Positions 9,120-18,765 are shown, numbered from the stretch's first letter. The stretch: 64,000 nt of DNA from Pedobacter ghigonis (GCF_903166585.1 NZ_CAESCM010000011.1:163076-227075); one strand, 5' to 3'. Program-made: numbers and translations. The notes: a model not told the origin generated them from the sequence alone.

Positions 9120-10424
9120 ATGAAGACACAAAAAAGCATCCCAACCACCAAAGTAGAACGTTCGGCAAAATTTGTTAAAACGGGTATTCAGATTGGTGGT
9201 AATTACATTAAACATTATTCGAAAAAGCTGTTTAACCCCGAAATGGACCGCGAACAGCTTAACGAAGATAATGCAACCGACATTTATAAATCGCTTAGCG
9301 AATTAAAAGGCAGTGCTTTAAAAATTGCACAGATGCTGAGCATGGATAAAAACATACTGCCTAAATCTTATGTCGATAAATTTACCCAGTCACAGTACAA
9401 TGCCCCGCCTCTTTCGGGTCCGTTAATTGTGCGCACTTTCACCAAAAACTTTGGTAAAACGCCCGAAAATATATTCGATAGCTTTAATCTTACCTCGAGC
9501 AATGCAGCCTCTATTGGCCAGGTACACCAGGCAACTTTAAATGGCAAAAAACTAGCGGTAAAAATTCAGTACCCTGGTGTGGGCGATAGCATATCATCTG
9601 ATTTGAAACTGGTAAAACCATTTGCTTTCAGGTTATTGGGCATGTCGGAAAGAGAACTGAATGTTTATATTAAAGAGGTTGAGGAGCGTTTACTCGAAGA
9701 AACAGATTACGAACTGGAGGTTAAGCGCTCTATCGAGTTTTCTGAAGACTGTAAAAACCTTAATCATGTAGTTTTTCCTAAATACTACCCCGAATTTTCG
9801 GGCAAACGCATCATTACCATGGACTGGATTGAGGGTTTACACTTGAAAGAATTTTTAAAAACCAATCCATCTCAGGCTTTGCGCAATAAAATCGGGCAGG
9901 CCCTGTGGGATTTCTATAATTTTCAGCAGCACGAATTAAGGGCTGTACATGCCGATCCGCATCCGGGGAACTTTATGATTACACCTGACGAAAATTTAGG
10001 CGTTATTGATTTCGGCTGTATAAAGGAAATGCCTGATGACTTTTACTATCCTTTTTTCTCACTGATTTCTACTGATGTTTTTAACGATAAAAACAGAACA
10101 ATTGAGGCTTTCAGACAACTGGAGATGATACACGCGGACGATACCGCAGCACAAATAGAATTTTACCATAAATCGTACAGCGAAATGATTAAGCTGTTTG
10201 CCAAGCCCTATACCAGTGCAGTATTTGATTTTAGCAAACCCGATTTTTTTGATCAGCTATATATTTATGGTGAAAAGATTTCGAAAATGCCCGAATTTAA
10301 ACAGGCCCGTGGAGTAAAACATTTTATTTATGTAAACAGAACCAATTTTGGATTGTACCAGATTTTGCATGAATTACAGGCAACTGTTAATACCGATACT
10401 TATAAACCCACTTTGAACAGATAA
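9120..10424 (+). CDS. ABC1/UbiB (AarF) family atypical kinase
   Basis: The protein (434 residues) shows the UbiB-family features: an Ala-rich nucleotide loop with SNAASIGQVHQA, the ATP-binding lysine in LAVKIQYPG, HADPHPGNFMI and the metal-binding DFG in VIDFGCIKE. The family-specific N-terminal KxGQ motif reads KIAQ here (Lys68-Gln71), with Ala replacing Gly. Members support isoprenoid-quinone synthesis or lipid homeostasis as ATPases or protein-like kinases. This organism type uses menaquinone, so a UbiB role in ubiquinone synthesis cannot be assumed. It is cotranscribed with the TetR-like gene upstream. Confidence 0.9.
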   Translation: MKTQKSIPTTKVERSAKFVKTGIQIGGNYIKHYSKKLFNPEMDREQLNEDNATDIYKSLSELKGSALKIAQMLSMDKNILPKSYVDKFTQSQYNAPPLSGPLIVRTFTKNFGKTPENIFDSFNLTSSNAASIGQVHQATLNGKKLAVKIQYPGVGDSISSDLKLVKPFAFRLLGMSERELNVYIKEVEERLLEETDYELEVKRSIEFSEDCKNLNHVVFPKYYPEFSGKRIITMDWIEGLHLKEFLKTNPSQALRNKIGQALWDFYNFQQHELRAVHADPHPGNFMITPDENLGVIDFGCIKEMPDDFYYPFFSLISTDVFNDKNRTIEAFRQLEMIHADDTAAQIEFYHKSYSEMIKLFAKPYTSAVFDFSKPDFFDQLYIYGEKISKMPEFKQARGVKHFIYVNRTNFGLYQILHELQATVNTDTYKPTLNR

Positions 10425-10469
10425 CCTTAGCGAACTGAGTCTTTTTTAAGCGAGAAAATTGTAATGTTT

Positions 10470-10874
10470 TTATTTTGATTGGCTTATTTCTATTCCATCA
10501 AAGTAATTTCCGTTTTGTAAGTATATCCCTAATAATCGATCAGAATTGCTGGTGTTCTGATTCATGGTAATTATAATTTTATTTCCGTCTTTACGCTCAA
10601 CTTTAAAATCAGGTTGAATTACCACAAAATTCTGACCCATTTTTTCGATATTTTTTAAATCGACATAGGTTTTGTTTAACGAGATACCATTTAACCACCA
10701 ACCTGTAGTTTCGGTTGTAACTACAATCGAATTGTTGCTGGCATTAAAACTGGCAGTTTTTTGAGAGAGTTTTATATTATCATCCCATTTCCCAATTTCT
10801 CTGCCCTTATTACATGAAACCGTAAAAAAAAGAGCTACTGTAAGCGATAAATAGAAAACAATTTTTTTCATCAT
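10470..10874 (-). CDS. Small lipoprotein with BACON-like beta-sandwich
   Basis: The product (134 residues) has a lipoprotein signal with FFTVSCNKG as the lipobox. The mature part is short and beta-rich, with alternating residues resembling a single BACON/Ig-like domain (SFNASNNSIVVTTETTGWW at the start). That resemblance is by pattern only. It probably sits on the outer membrane. It is convergent with the ABC1 kinase gene and ends 19 bases before the receiver-domain gene on its own strand would begin downstream reading, so the two may share a transcript. Confidence 0.6.
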   Translation of the reverse strand: MMKKIVFYLSLTVALFFTVSCNKGREIGKWDDNIKLSQKTASFNASNNSIVVTTETTGWWLNGISLNKTYVDLKNIEKMGQNFVVIQPDFKVERKDGNKIIITMNQNTSNSDRLLGIYLQNGNYFDGIEISQSK

Positions 10875-10893
10875 TTAGAGCGTAAGGTTATAT

Positions 10894-11250
10894 TTAAGCG
10901 TTCTTCTTCACTACATCTACCATGTGGTCGAGATCAAATGGCTTTTCGATATAATCGTCGGCTTTGCAATCTTCGGCTTCCTGAGGCAAATTATTTGAGG
11001 TTGAGGTTAATACTGCCGATACATCTTCTGTTTGCGGATCAGATTTAAGTTCTTTAATTACCTGCGATCCTTTCTTTTTTCCTTTAATGTGGTCATCAAC
11101 CACTACCACATCCGGCTCAATTTCATCTATCTTTTCTATGGGTTCGGTTGTTAATGATGCGGTTACATCAAAACCTTCCTCTTCCAGCACCTGATCCATG
11201 ATATCGAGGATATCTTTATTATCCTGAACAAGCACAACCTTTTTCTTCAT
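10894..11250 (-). CDS. Single-domain response regulator (receiver only)
   Basis: From the ATG at 11250 the product is 118 residues and is a lone receiver domain. An in-frame ATG at 11313 would add a hydrophobic 21-residue extension unlike the family, so I reject it. Asp52 in VVVVDDHIKG is the predicted phosphoacceptor, Thr82 the switch residue and Lys103 in YIEKPFD the conserved lysine. The N-terminal acidic pair is Gln9-Asp10 rather than the usual Asp-Asp, which may alter Mg binding. There is no output domain and no neighbouring histidine kinase, so it may work as a phosphate sink or a CheY-like protein-protein regulator. Confidence 0.88.
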   Translation of the reverse strand: MKKKVVLVQDNKDILDIMDQVLEEEGFDVTASLTTEPIEKIDEIEPDVVVVDDHIKGKKKGSQVIKELKSDPQTEDVSAVLTSTSNNLPQEAEDCKADDYIEKPFDLDHMVDVVKKNA

Positions 11251-11496
11251 AAATAAACAGACTAAAATTCTGAATAAAGATAACGAAAATTGTTTGCGAT
11301 TAAACAATGTCAATATATTTTACAATTGCCTTAAAAATGTTTCAGTTTCCGGCAAAACACCTGGGTTTTCGATGATGATGAAAGCTCAATAAACCACTTC
11401 ACATCAACTTTAACTATTTATGGCTTCGGGTTCGTCTTGAATTTATGCCCGTTGGTCGAGTATTACCTATCGATTGTATAAAAATGCAAAAGGTGC

Positions 11497-11522
11497 TGCA
11501 ACGTTTTTAAAATCGCAGCGTC
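11497..11522 (+). promoter_or_regulatory. ECF-sigma-type promoter for the GIN-domain gene
   Basis: TGCAAC (11497-11502) and CGTC (11519-11522) are separated by exactly 16 bases. An AAC-containing -35 and a CGTC -10 at this spacing are the standard layout of extracytoplasmic-function sigma promoters. The ATG of the secreted GIN-domain gene lies 81 bases downstream of CGTC. It does not resemble the housekeeping TTTG/TAnnTTTG type. This is a visual match; no cognate ECF sigma factor lies in the window. Confidence 0.5.
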
Positions 11523-11603
11523 TTATCTACAAAACAAAACAAAAACAGACTTAAACAATTCAATAACAATTAATTAACATTTAATTATTAAATATAAAAT
11601 ACT

Positions 11604-12206
11604 ATGAAAACCTCAATCAAAACCTTAATCGCCACTTCATTAACAGCAATCGTTTTATCTTCGACCTTATTCACAACCACTGTTTCGGCTACAGAAAAAG
11701 AACCAGAAAAAAACATCAAAATTTCTGATTTTAAACGAATCTCAGTAAAAGGAAATGTAGAGTTAACCATTATTCAGAAAGGAACAATTGGTATTGCTTA
11801 CAACGACGACAATTATGGCACTGCAAAAGTAGTACAGGATGGCGACGCTTTAAGAATTACCTCTACCAGTCCTGAAAAAACAAAATTAACAGTTGTTGTT
11901 AACGACATTTATAGAATTGAGGCTTCAGAAAATGCAGTAGTGAAAACCGATGGAAAATTAAGCACCAAATACCTTCAAATTTTCTTAAAAGGAAATGCAC
12001 ATGCTGATATCAATACCAGCTCGGAAGGTTTGTATACCGTAATTGCTGATGATGCAGACTTAAAATTAAGCGGATCGACTGATAACCATACTTTGGTAAT
12101 GGGCAAATCGCAAAAATTAACCATCGACAGGTTTGCAGCTTTAAAAACAAATATCAGCTCTGTAGAAACCGTTGCAGTAGAAAAAGAGATTGCAGCAATC
12201 AAATAA
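11604..12206 (+). CDS. Secreted GIN-domain (DUF2807-like) protein
   Basis: The product (200 residues) has a cleavable signal peptide (cleavage near TTTVSATEK). The mature protein is a right-handed beta-helix-like GIN (head/DUF2807) domain: FKRISVKGNVELTIIQKG at the start, then repeated strands such as YRIEASENAVVKTDGKL. Such proteins are exported and often surface-bound; many are stress- or envelope-induced in Bacteroidota. An ECF-type promoter lies 81 bases before the ATG, supporting an envelope-stress or signalling role. Two strong terminator hairpins follow the stop. Confidence 0.8.
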   Translation: MKTSIKTLIATSLTAIVLSSTLFTTTVSATEKEPEKNIKISDFKRISVKGNVELTIIQKGTIGIAYNDDNYGTAKVVQDGDALRITSTSPEKTKLTVVVNDIYRIEASENAVVKTDGKLSTKYLQIFLKGNAHADINTSSEGLYTVIADDADLKLSGSTDNHTLVMGKSQKLTIDRFAALKTNISSVETVAVEKEIAAIK

Positions 12207-12231
12207 TATACGCACACACAAATGAAATTCA

Positions 12232-12256
12232 GGCTCCATTAACGGGAGCCTTTTTT
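12232..12256 (+). terminator. Rho-independent terminator of the GIN-domain gene
   Basis: GGCTCC (12232-12237) pairs with GGAGCC (12245-12250) and a run of six T follows directly. It lies 26 bases after the stop codon on the same strand. Confidence 0.85.
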
Positions 12257-12266
12257 GTTTATAAGC

Positions 12267-12300
12267 AAAAAATCCTCCGGTTTTGAACCGGAGGATTTTT
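12267..12300. terminator. Bidirectional terminator between convergent genes
   Basis: AATCCTCCGG (12271-12280) pairs with CCGGAGGATT (12288-12297), and the A-rich and T-rich flanks extend the stem and give a T-tract on both strands. It ends 9 bases from the stop of the GAF-domain gene, which is convergent, so it probably serves mainly that gene. Confidence 0.85.
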
Positions 12301-12308
12301 AATTAAGC

Positions 12309-14732
12309 TTAATGTTGCAGTACTTTGGCTATTTCCTGCTCAATCGATTTGATTTCTTTCGGCTTCAGTTTTTTTGTCGCATCAGCCTTTGTTTTTTTCT
12401 CTTCTATATACTTTACGCCAACCCTTAACGCTTTTAACCCGGAAACCCCTTGCAATTCATCGAGTTCCAGATGTTCTAAGTCGTCGTTTAAATAACCCTG
12501 AACCTGCATATATTTAATGTACTCTAAATATTCTTTGGCTTCTTCAGGATTGAAATAAACCATGGCTATTTTATGCGGTTGTGTTAACCGTTCGGCTGTG
12601 CCTTTAACCAGCACTTTATCGATACGTTTTTTAACTACCTCATAACGGATATTGTATGCACCTTCTACATCGAAGCGACGTTCATCGTTCCTGAAACTAA
12701 TATCAATGGCATTCGAATGGATAAAAATCAATTGCGTAGTTTCAAGCGCACGTGGCATTTCGGCAATTAAGCCTTTTGATAAACGTGCAATATCAACCAT
12801 TGAAGTAAGCTGCCATAGGCGGATATTTTTCAGGTAAAGCAAATCGAATGGTTTTTCGGGTGCAATTTCCTGACCAATGTAAATATCGTACTCTACCCCA
12901 TCTGTTCTAAACTTGGCAAAATAGCAAGGATAAGAAGCCTGCAATTTTGATTGCGATTTTTCCAGGTACTGACTTACTTCGGTATTGATTAGCTGCATAG
13001 AAACCTCAAGCTGCCTGCGGTTTTCGAATGCGGCACCGGTTTCGGGCACAACCACTTCAAAATACTTATCGATTACCTCAGCTGTTTTAGGATGATTGCC
13101 TTTAATAATCGATAAGAAAGGATAAACTTCTATTTCTAAAAATTCGTTCAACTGGCTTTCTTCGTTCGAAGAAGCAAAATCGCCAATTCGTTTTATCCAG
13201 TCTTTACAATTGAAAATCAATTTATCAATCAACTCTAAAGAAACATGCTTGCGGATGAGTTTTAGTGTATCAATCAAGGTATTCAATTGTACCTCCATAT
13301 CGTCTTTCAGCGCTTTGTTACGCTCGATAGTGGAGTTACGGATATCGATAGCACCAAAAAGCGGATACAAATGCTTAAAGGTAATGGTTTCGATTTCTTT
13401 TAATTTATGGTAGCCGTTGTTCTGCTGAAGGAAATGCCAAACGGCCTCGTTAAATTTCCACTGAACCGAAGGTTGCAAAGCCGTAAATTTATCCATCAGA
13501 ATTTCGTCCATTTTAGCATCGAACTCTTCGATACTGTATTGGAAAAGCTGGCCAATTAATGGCAATGCCGGACGTAATCTCGACAACAATTTATCATCAA
13601 CTGCTACTTCATCATTAGAATAAACCTCTAACACTCCGGCAAGCTGTTTATTGTAATAAATAGGCAATACCGAATAAGAACAAACACCAGCGGCTTTTAA
13701 AACTTTTAGAAAAGGGTCTTTTTCGATCTGATCATCGTTAATGGCACTTACAAAAATCGACCGTGGGTTTTCTTTATATTTATCAACCAGCGAATAAAAT
13801 ACTTCTTCTTCTAAATTGGAAGCTTTTGCAGAATTGATGAGCATACTCTGCGAAAATTCCTGATTATCGAAAACCAGCTTATTGTTAACCGTTAAAAAGG
13901 GCATTAAACCAAATTCGAGTTTACTGTTGCCACTCAATGTTTTTAAGGCATGTATTACGTGGCTGTACGCTTCGGTTTGGTAATTATGATCAACCAGTGC
14001 ACCGCGAATACCCTCAATAGAATATTGTAAAGTTACATCGGTAATCGAAATGATGCTAAAGCCTTCAAAATGAAAATCGCTTAAAGGCAGGTGCTCTACC
14101 AGGTATTCTAATTCGGTTTCTTCCTGAAAATGTTTACTCAGTGCTTCAAAATTCAGCTCAGGTAAATCGCCCTTATGCATAATATCTACAAACTTCGTAT
14201 CAGTTTGGATATTGTAGTATTGCGTAAGCTTGGTTTCCTGATTTAAGTGCGCATAAATGATTTCATTTTTAAGCACCGAGGTAAAATTATAGAAACGGGC
14301 TAAAATGGTATTGTAAATAAATTTCAGCTGTTTCTTTTCTACCGGCTCATTATCTTTTGTTACCTTGTTTTTAGGATCATGATCTTTAAAAAACTGGTAA
14401 AAAGCATTGGTACTAAAAAAGATCTGATCTGGAATTGGGGTACTTAAAGCCCAAAACAAATCGTCTTCGTTATCCATTAAAGGGGTTAGAATGGTAAAAA
14501 TCAATTCTAACGTATCTTTATATTTCGATAAATCTTCGGCGCTAATGCCACCTAAAAGCACATCGTCTTTTTCTATTTTTTGAAGTAGAAACCTGTAAAA
14601 TTCTGATTTTACTGATTTCTCTGTTTTCAAACGGCCCTTTAAATACTCCACAAGTGGACGAAAAGACAGACTTGATTCTACCTGGCAATGAATACATTCA
14701 TTTTTATGTATCTGTATTACATTGGTGTTCAT
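12309..14732 (-). CDS. Large GAF-domain protein, function unknown
   Basis: The product is 807 residues without a signal peptide or clear membrane helices. A GAF-like domain lies roughly at residues 310-400, with GVCSYSVLPIYYNKQLAGVLEVYS as its most typical strand-turn-strand section. The flanking regions are mostly helical and contain no histidine kinase, GGDEF or HTH signature that I can see. The C-terminal 60 residues are Lys-rich. GAF domains bind small molecules or act as dimer switches. It is monocistronic. Confidence 0.7.
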   Translation of the reverse strand: MNTNVIQIHKNECIHCQVESSLSFRPLVEYLKGRLKTEKSVKSEFYRFLLQKIEKDDVLLGGISAEDLSKYKDTLELIFTILTPLMDNEDDLFWALSTPIPDQIFFSTNAFYQFFKDHDPKNKVTKDNEPVEKKQLKFIYNTILARFYNFTSVLKNEIIYAHLNQETKLTQYYNIQTDTKFVDIMHKGDLPELNFEALSKHFQEETELEYLVEHLPLSDFHFEGFSIISITDVTLQYSIEGIRGALVDHNYQTEAYSHVIHALKTLSGNSKLEFGLMPFLTVNNKLVFDNQEFSQSMLINSAKASNLEEEVFYSLVDKYKENPRSIFVSAINDDQIEKDPFLKVLKAAGVCSYSVLPIYYNKQLAGVLEVYSNDEVAVDDKLLSRLRPALPLIGQLFQYSIEEFDAKMDEILMDKFTALQPSVQWKFNEAVWHFLQQNNGYHKLKEIETITFKHLYPLFGAIDIRNSTIERNKALKDDMEVQLNTLIDTLKLIRKHVSLELIDKLIFNCKDWIKRIGDFASSNEESQLNEFLEIEVYPFLSIIKGNHPKTAEVIDKYFEVVVPETGAAFENRRQLEVSMQLINTEVSQYLEKSQSKLQASYPCYFAKFRTDGVEYDIYIGQEIAPEKPFDLLYLKNIRLWQLTSMVDIARLSKGLIAEMPRALETTQLIFIHSNAIDISFRNDERRFDVEGAYNIRYEVVKKRIDKVLVKGTAERLTQPHKIAMVYFNPEEAKEYLEYIKYMQVQGYLNDDLEHLELDELQGVSGLKALRVGVKYIEEKKTKADATKKLKPKEIKSIEQEIAKVLQH

Positions 14733-14873
14733 TGTATAAGTTTTGCTATAGTGTAAAAATTATAGTTATCTAATTAGTTACTAAACTATTGCAAAGGTAG
14801 TTACTACCTTATGCAATGTTAGTCTGCTGAACGTAATACTTCGATAAAACATCCATAATTATGTTACACAAAT

Positions 14874-17800
14874 TTAGTACCTAAAATTTAGCGACACGTA
14901 CGGATACCAGCCATCGCTGGAGTGTCCCATCACAAATCGTACAACTGTGAGTGATGCCGGCGCAAAATAAACCCCGCCTCCTACGCCGTGGTGCCATATT
15001 GTTGATGGTTCGTCACGTTTCCAAACCCTGCCAACATCATAAAAACCCAATAAGCCAACTTGTCCGGGTAAAACGTAACTAACCAAATCGCCAAGCTTTG
15101 CCCTAAGCTCTAAGTTGTTGTAAAACATGTGCTCGCCTGCAAACCTGAACTGGCGGTAACCTAAAAGGTTTCCTTGTCCACCTAAGTATAAAGCCTGATA
15201 AAAGGCTGGTTTACCTACCGTAACACCACCACCAAAACGATCGGCAAGGATAAAATTCTTTCTGCCATCTAAATTTTTATATAAGGCAATGCTGGCAGTA
15301 AACTGTGCTATAGAATTTGAATATTTATTTACGCCTTTATAACCCAGAAGTTTAAAATCGACAAAACTACCCAATGTTGGCAAAAGGTCGTTATCGCGGG
15401 TATTGTTGGTAAAGTTTACAAACGCTCCGGCAAACATCTTTTCGTTGCGCACGGTTAAACTATCTGATGAGTGCAACTGAGCACTGTTTTCGATAAACCT
15501 GCCGGCATTATCTTCCTGGTTAAGTTTATAATACTGAAAAGCCGGACCTATACTAAAAGTAGATTTTGGACGGCGCCAGCGAATAGCAGCATCGAACTGA
15601 TAAATATTAAAGCGTGCACGGTAATACCGGATATCATCGCCATGCTCATCGAAATGCGTTTCGTTACCAAAGCCGAAGAAATTTTGGGTATTGTTAGGTG
15701 CATTTATGTCAGCTTTTGCAACAATATCGCCTTTACCTAAGGCTTTTAACCACTCACCTTTATAATTAAACCTAAATGCTTTGGTAGAAAATGAGTGCAA
15801 AAACGAAATAGTTTGCGCGTTACCATAAGGTTGTTTTCTAAAACCCGGATTGGTTTGTTTGTAAATTAAGCCCAACAAAACGCCATCATCGTTATTGTAA
15901 CCGGCATTTAGCAACCAGGAATTTCGGCGGTACATATCTTTAGGGATATAGCTAAAGTTAGCGGTATCATTAGAGATGATTTTCCTGATCTTATTCTGAT
16001 CGTTGCCCAGGTAGGTTGCCTTATCTGTACGGCCATAAAGTTTAACGCTGGCATTGCTGTTGGCAAAATCGTAAACCTTACTGCCCTTCCCCCCGATAAT
16101 CCGGATTCTGATACCCGAATTTTTATTGTTCAAAATCAGGCTATCGTTTCCGTTGTGCATGTACACCCGAAGCTCTTTGGTAACTTTCGAATCAAAAGAA
16201 CGGTTAAAAAGTTCGTCTTTAATGTTACCTTCTTTCGAAATCTTATTGATTTTAACATTCAGACCGTTTTCGGGTGCATCGGTAATTTGTATGCGCTCGT
16301 TTTTATTGGTAACCTCTATATCTACAATGCGGTTAAAGAAATGATAGTACTGGTTCATTAATTTAGGCAATGTGGCCAACCTGTTACGCAATTGTGCCAA
16401 AAAGGCATCGTGGTGTAGCGAGTAGCTTGGCTCGGGAAGTTTTTTCAATGCTTTTTCGAAAACAGCATCGTTGTAATTGGCGCAAAAATCTTTTACAATC
16501 TTGTCGAATTCTGCTTCACCGATATTGGCTGTCCAACGGCTGCTGATTTCCCTTCCTTCCCATAAAAACCAGTTTACATCTTTTATACCGCGCTCGTAGC
16601 CCTGCATCATCGGCAAAAGTGACGAAGATTGGGTGTAACGCTGTAATAAACCGTCAGACCTGAAAAACACCTGGTCACGGTCGCGCGGTACAGGAGAATA
16701 AGTTGATCCATCTTTGGTTTTGGTTTCTTTCCAGCGCCATTGGTCTTCGTGCCTGTCCCAATCGCCGAGCAAGATATCAAAAGCCCTTGCTTTTACCCAG
16801 GCTGGGCCATCCAAACGGTTATCGTTATCATCAGTTAACTTTTTATCCATTTTTGGCGAACTATCTGATTCTCCAACAGGCTCACGTTCTTCAAAAAGGC
16901 ATAAGGTATTGGCAAAAGCAGGTTCAAATTCGCCCAGGTTATCATCGGGCGAAACCCAGCCAATAATCGGCGTGCTATGTGGAATACCTGCTGCTTTCGC
17001 TAAATCGGGCACTACTAACGCCGAAAAGGGGTGCTGTGCCGACATGTTATCTTTGATCACATCTTTGGCAAAAGTTTCGCGTAGGGCTGGCGGCAAAAGC
17101 ACTTCAGGATATTTTTCTACACTCCGCAATACGTACTCCTTACCATTTTTATCTTCTAAGCGCAGGGAGCGCGATTGGTTTCCGCCACCGCGTTGCGTTG
17201 CTTTTAGTCCACCCATCATTTGCGAAACCCTAAGTACGGGCACTTTGGTACGCGCAGCATATTCTTTACGGTAATTTTCGCCAAAAATGTAACGATGAAA
17301 GCGCCCAACACTATCGTATTCGGGTTTTATTGTTATAAAAATACTGTCGGCCGTAATGGGCTTATCGCGGTTACGTACCTTTTGGCTTATCGTTTCAAAT
17401 TTCTTGGTGTAGCTGTAAACGCGTTTAACACTGGTATCCGAATAGATGTAGTATTCGTAACGCATATCGTTGTTCTTTAACTGATCGGCCACCACATAAC
17501 CCTGCTGCATTTCGTGAAATAGCGAAGTTTTACCTTCTTTATTCGGCGAAACTTTTGAGCCCGAGCCACTAATTACCTGCAAATGTTTTCCTTTAATTAA
17601 CTGCAGGCCGTGTTCATGTCCGGCCACATAGGTAACGTTAGGATAATCGCCAAATACACCGGTAATGGATTTGATCATATCTTTATAGGCCGGATGGTTT
17701 AGATCTTCGGGACTGAGCAGCGTTGAACGCAACAAAGGATATACCGAGCCTAAAACCGGCATAGGGATATACAGGTTTTTGTTTAAGGAGGTAAGCGGAA

Positions 17801-18479
17801 AAATGTGGTTACGCAAATTGAAATAGCCACCATGAGGGCCGTAACTTTGAAACGGGTGGTGCGAGGCTAAAAGAATCATTTTATCTTTATTTTCTTCTAA
17901 CAGCTGCTCCATTTTTACCAGTATTTCATCTTTGGTACGGCATTCGCACTCGCCATTTGGATTAAATTTATTGTAGGGAAACAACCACCACTCGCTATCG
18001 TAGGCAATAATGGTAAGCTTATCGGTTAATTTAATGGCCACCGGATCTGGACAACCATTATCGGGAATCAGTTTAAGCAAAGGATCGTTCTGCGCCCTGA
18101 GGTAATCGCCCTGTGCCTGTATTTTGGCCAGGCCCTTTGGACCTGATTTGTCCCAATCGTGATTACCGGGAATGAAATAAACCGCAGCCCCCATTTTACG
18201 CATGGGATCGAACTGGGAGTGTAAAATCTTTTTGGTATCTTCTTCTTCGGCACTGCCGGGCAAGCCCATTCCTGTTGGATAAATGTTATCGCCCAGGTAG
18301 AGCACTGTAGTTTTTTTAGGGATGACCTGTTTGGCAGCATTTTTTAAATCCTGCATTTGGGCGGGGTTCATTTCGCCGGCATCGCCAAAAAGGATCACAC
18401 GGTATTTCACGTCATCCTGTGCAAAAGCAATGAGGTTGGTTAAACATAAGATTGAAAAAAGGGTAAATCTTTTAATCAT
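14874..18479 (-). CDS. Acid-phosphatase-like metallophosphoesterase fused to an outer-membrane beta-barrel
   Basis: The product (1201 residues) has a signal peptide (cleaved after IAFAQ). Residues about 25-330 form a purple-acid/tartrate-resistant-phosphatase-like domain: GDAG (32-35), GDN (63-65), GNHD (105-108), SHHP and GHEHG. A middle segment of about 350 residues has motifs such as LRLEDKNGKEYVLRS and DWDRHEDQWRW. The last 350 residues or so resemble a BamA/TamA-like surface-antigen barrel, ending in the aromatic terminal YVSLNFRY. The phosphatase would therefore be tethered to the outer membrane, probably facing the periplasm, where it may free phosphate from organic esters. The gene is monocistronic. 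Confidence 0.85.
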   Translation of the reverse strand: MIKRFTLFSILCLTNLIAFAQDDVKYRVILFGDAGEMNPAQMQDLKNAAKQVIPKKTTVLYLGDNIYPTGMGLPGSAEEEDTKKILHSQFDPMRKMGAAVYFIPGNHDWDKSGPKGLAKIQAQGDYLRAQNDPLLKLIPDNGCPDPVAIKLTDKLTIIAYDSEWWLFPYNKFNPNGECECRTKDEILVKMEQLLEENKDKMILLASHHPFQSYGPHGGYFNLRNHIFPLTSLNKNLYIPMPVLGSVYPLLRSTLLSPEDLNHPAYKDMIKSITGVFGDYPNVTYVAGHEHGLQLIKGKHLQVISGSGSKVSPNKEGKTSLFHEMQQGYVVADQLKNNDMRYEYYIYSDTSVKRVYSYTKKFETISQKVRNRDKPITADSIFITIKPEYDSVGRFHRYIFGENYRKEYAARTKVPVLRVSQMMGGLKATQRGGGNQSRSLRLEDKNGKEYVLRSVEKYPEVLLPPALRETFAKDVIKDNMSAQHPFSALVVPDLAKAAGIPHSTPIIGWVSPDDNLGEFEPAFANTLCLFEEREPVGESDSSPKMDKKLTDDNDNRLDGPAWVKARAFDILLGDWDRHEDQWRWKETKTKDGSTYSPVPRDRDQVFFRSDGLLQRYTQSSSLLPMMQGYERGIKDVNWFLWEGREISSRWTANIGEAEFDKIVKDFCANYNDAVFEKALKKLPEPSYSLHHDAFLAQLRNRLATLPKLMNQYYHFFNRIVDIEVTNKNERIQITDAPENGLNVKINKISKEGNIKDELFNRSFDSKVTKELRVYMHNGNDSLILNNKNSGIRIRIIGGKGSKVYDFANSNASVKLYGRTDKATYLGNDQNKIRKIISNDTANFSYIPKDMYRRNSWLLNAGYNNDDGVLLGLIYKQTNPGFRKQPYGNAQTISFLHSFSTKAFRFNYKGEWLKALGKGDIVAKADINAPNNTQNFFGFGNETHFDEHGDDIRYYRARFNIYQFDAAIRWRRPKSTFSIGPAFQYYKLNQEDNAGRFIENSAQLHSSDSLTVRNEKMFAGAFVNFTNNTRDNDLLPTLGSFVDFKLLGYKGVNKYSNSIAQFTASIALYKNLDGRKNFILADRFGGGVTVGKPAFYQALYLGGQGNLLGYRQFRFAGEHMFYNNLELRAKLGDLVSYVLPGQVGLLGFYDVGRVWKRDEPSTIWHHGVGGGVYFAPASLTVVRFVMGHSSDGWYPYVSLNFRY

Positions 18480-18537
18480 ATTCCGGTGTTTGTATAAAGA
18501 TAGTTAATTTAAAATTTAATTTGCTTGGTAGAAAAGT

Positions 18538-18633
18538 CGTCATCTCGATCCGATAGCTATCGGATGAAGCGCAGCGAAATGGAGAGATCTATAATAGATT
18601 CTCGACTGCGTTGCACTTCGCTCGAAATGACGA
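18538..18633. repeat. Intergenic repeat, type-A core
   Basis: This is one of the CGTCATCTCGA...GAAATGACGAC elements. It has GAAGCGCAGCGAAATGGAGAG on the left and a matching imperfect inverse on the right, so that the whole folds as a long hairpin. A nested CCGATAGCTATCGG palindrome is inserted near the left end. Its sisters lie at 32,865 and, inverted, at 40,568. Confidence 0.8.
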
Positions 18634-18765
18634 CCCCGGAGGACCTCCGACCTCTCACTCTTGACCACCTTAGACACCTTAGCGCATCTAAGTTTTCATG
18701 TTTCTTATTTAGGCCCATAAACCCAGGCTTCTGACATCGGACCATCAGCTTCAGACTTTCAAAAC

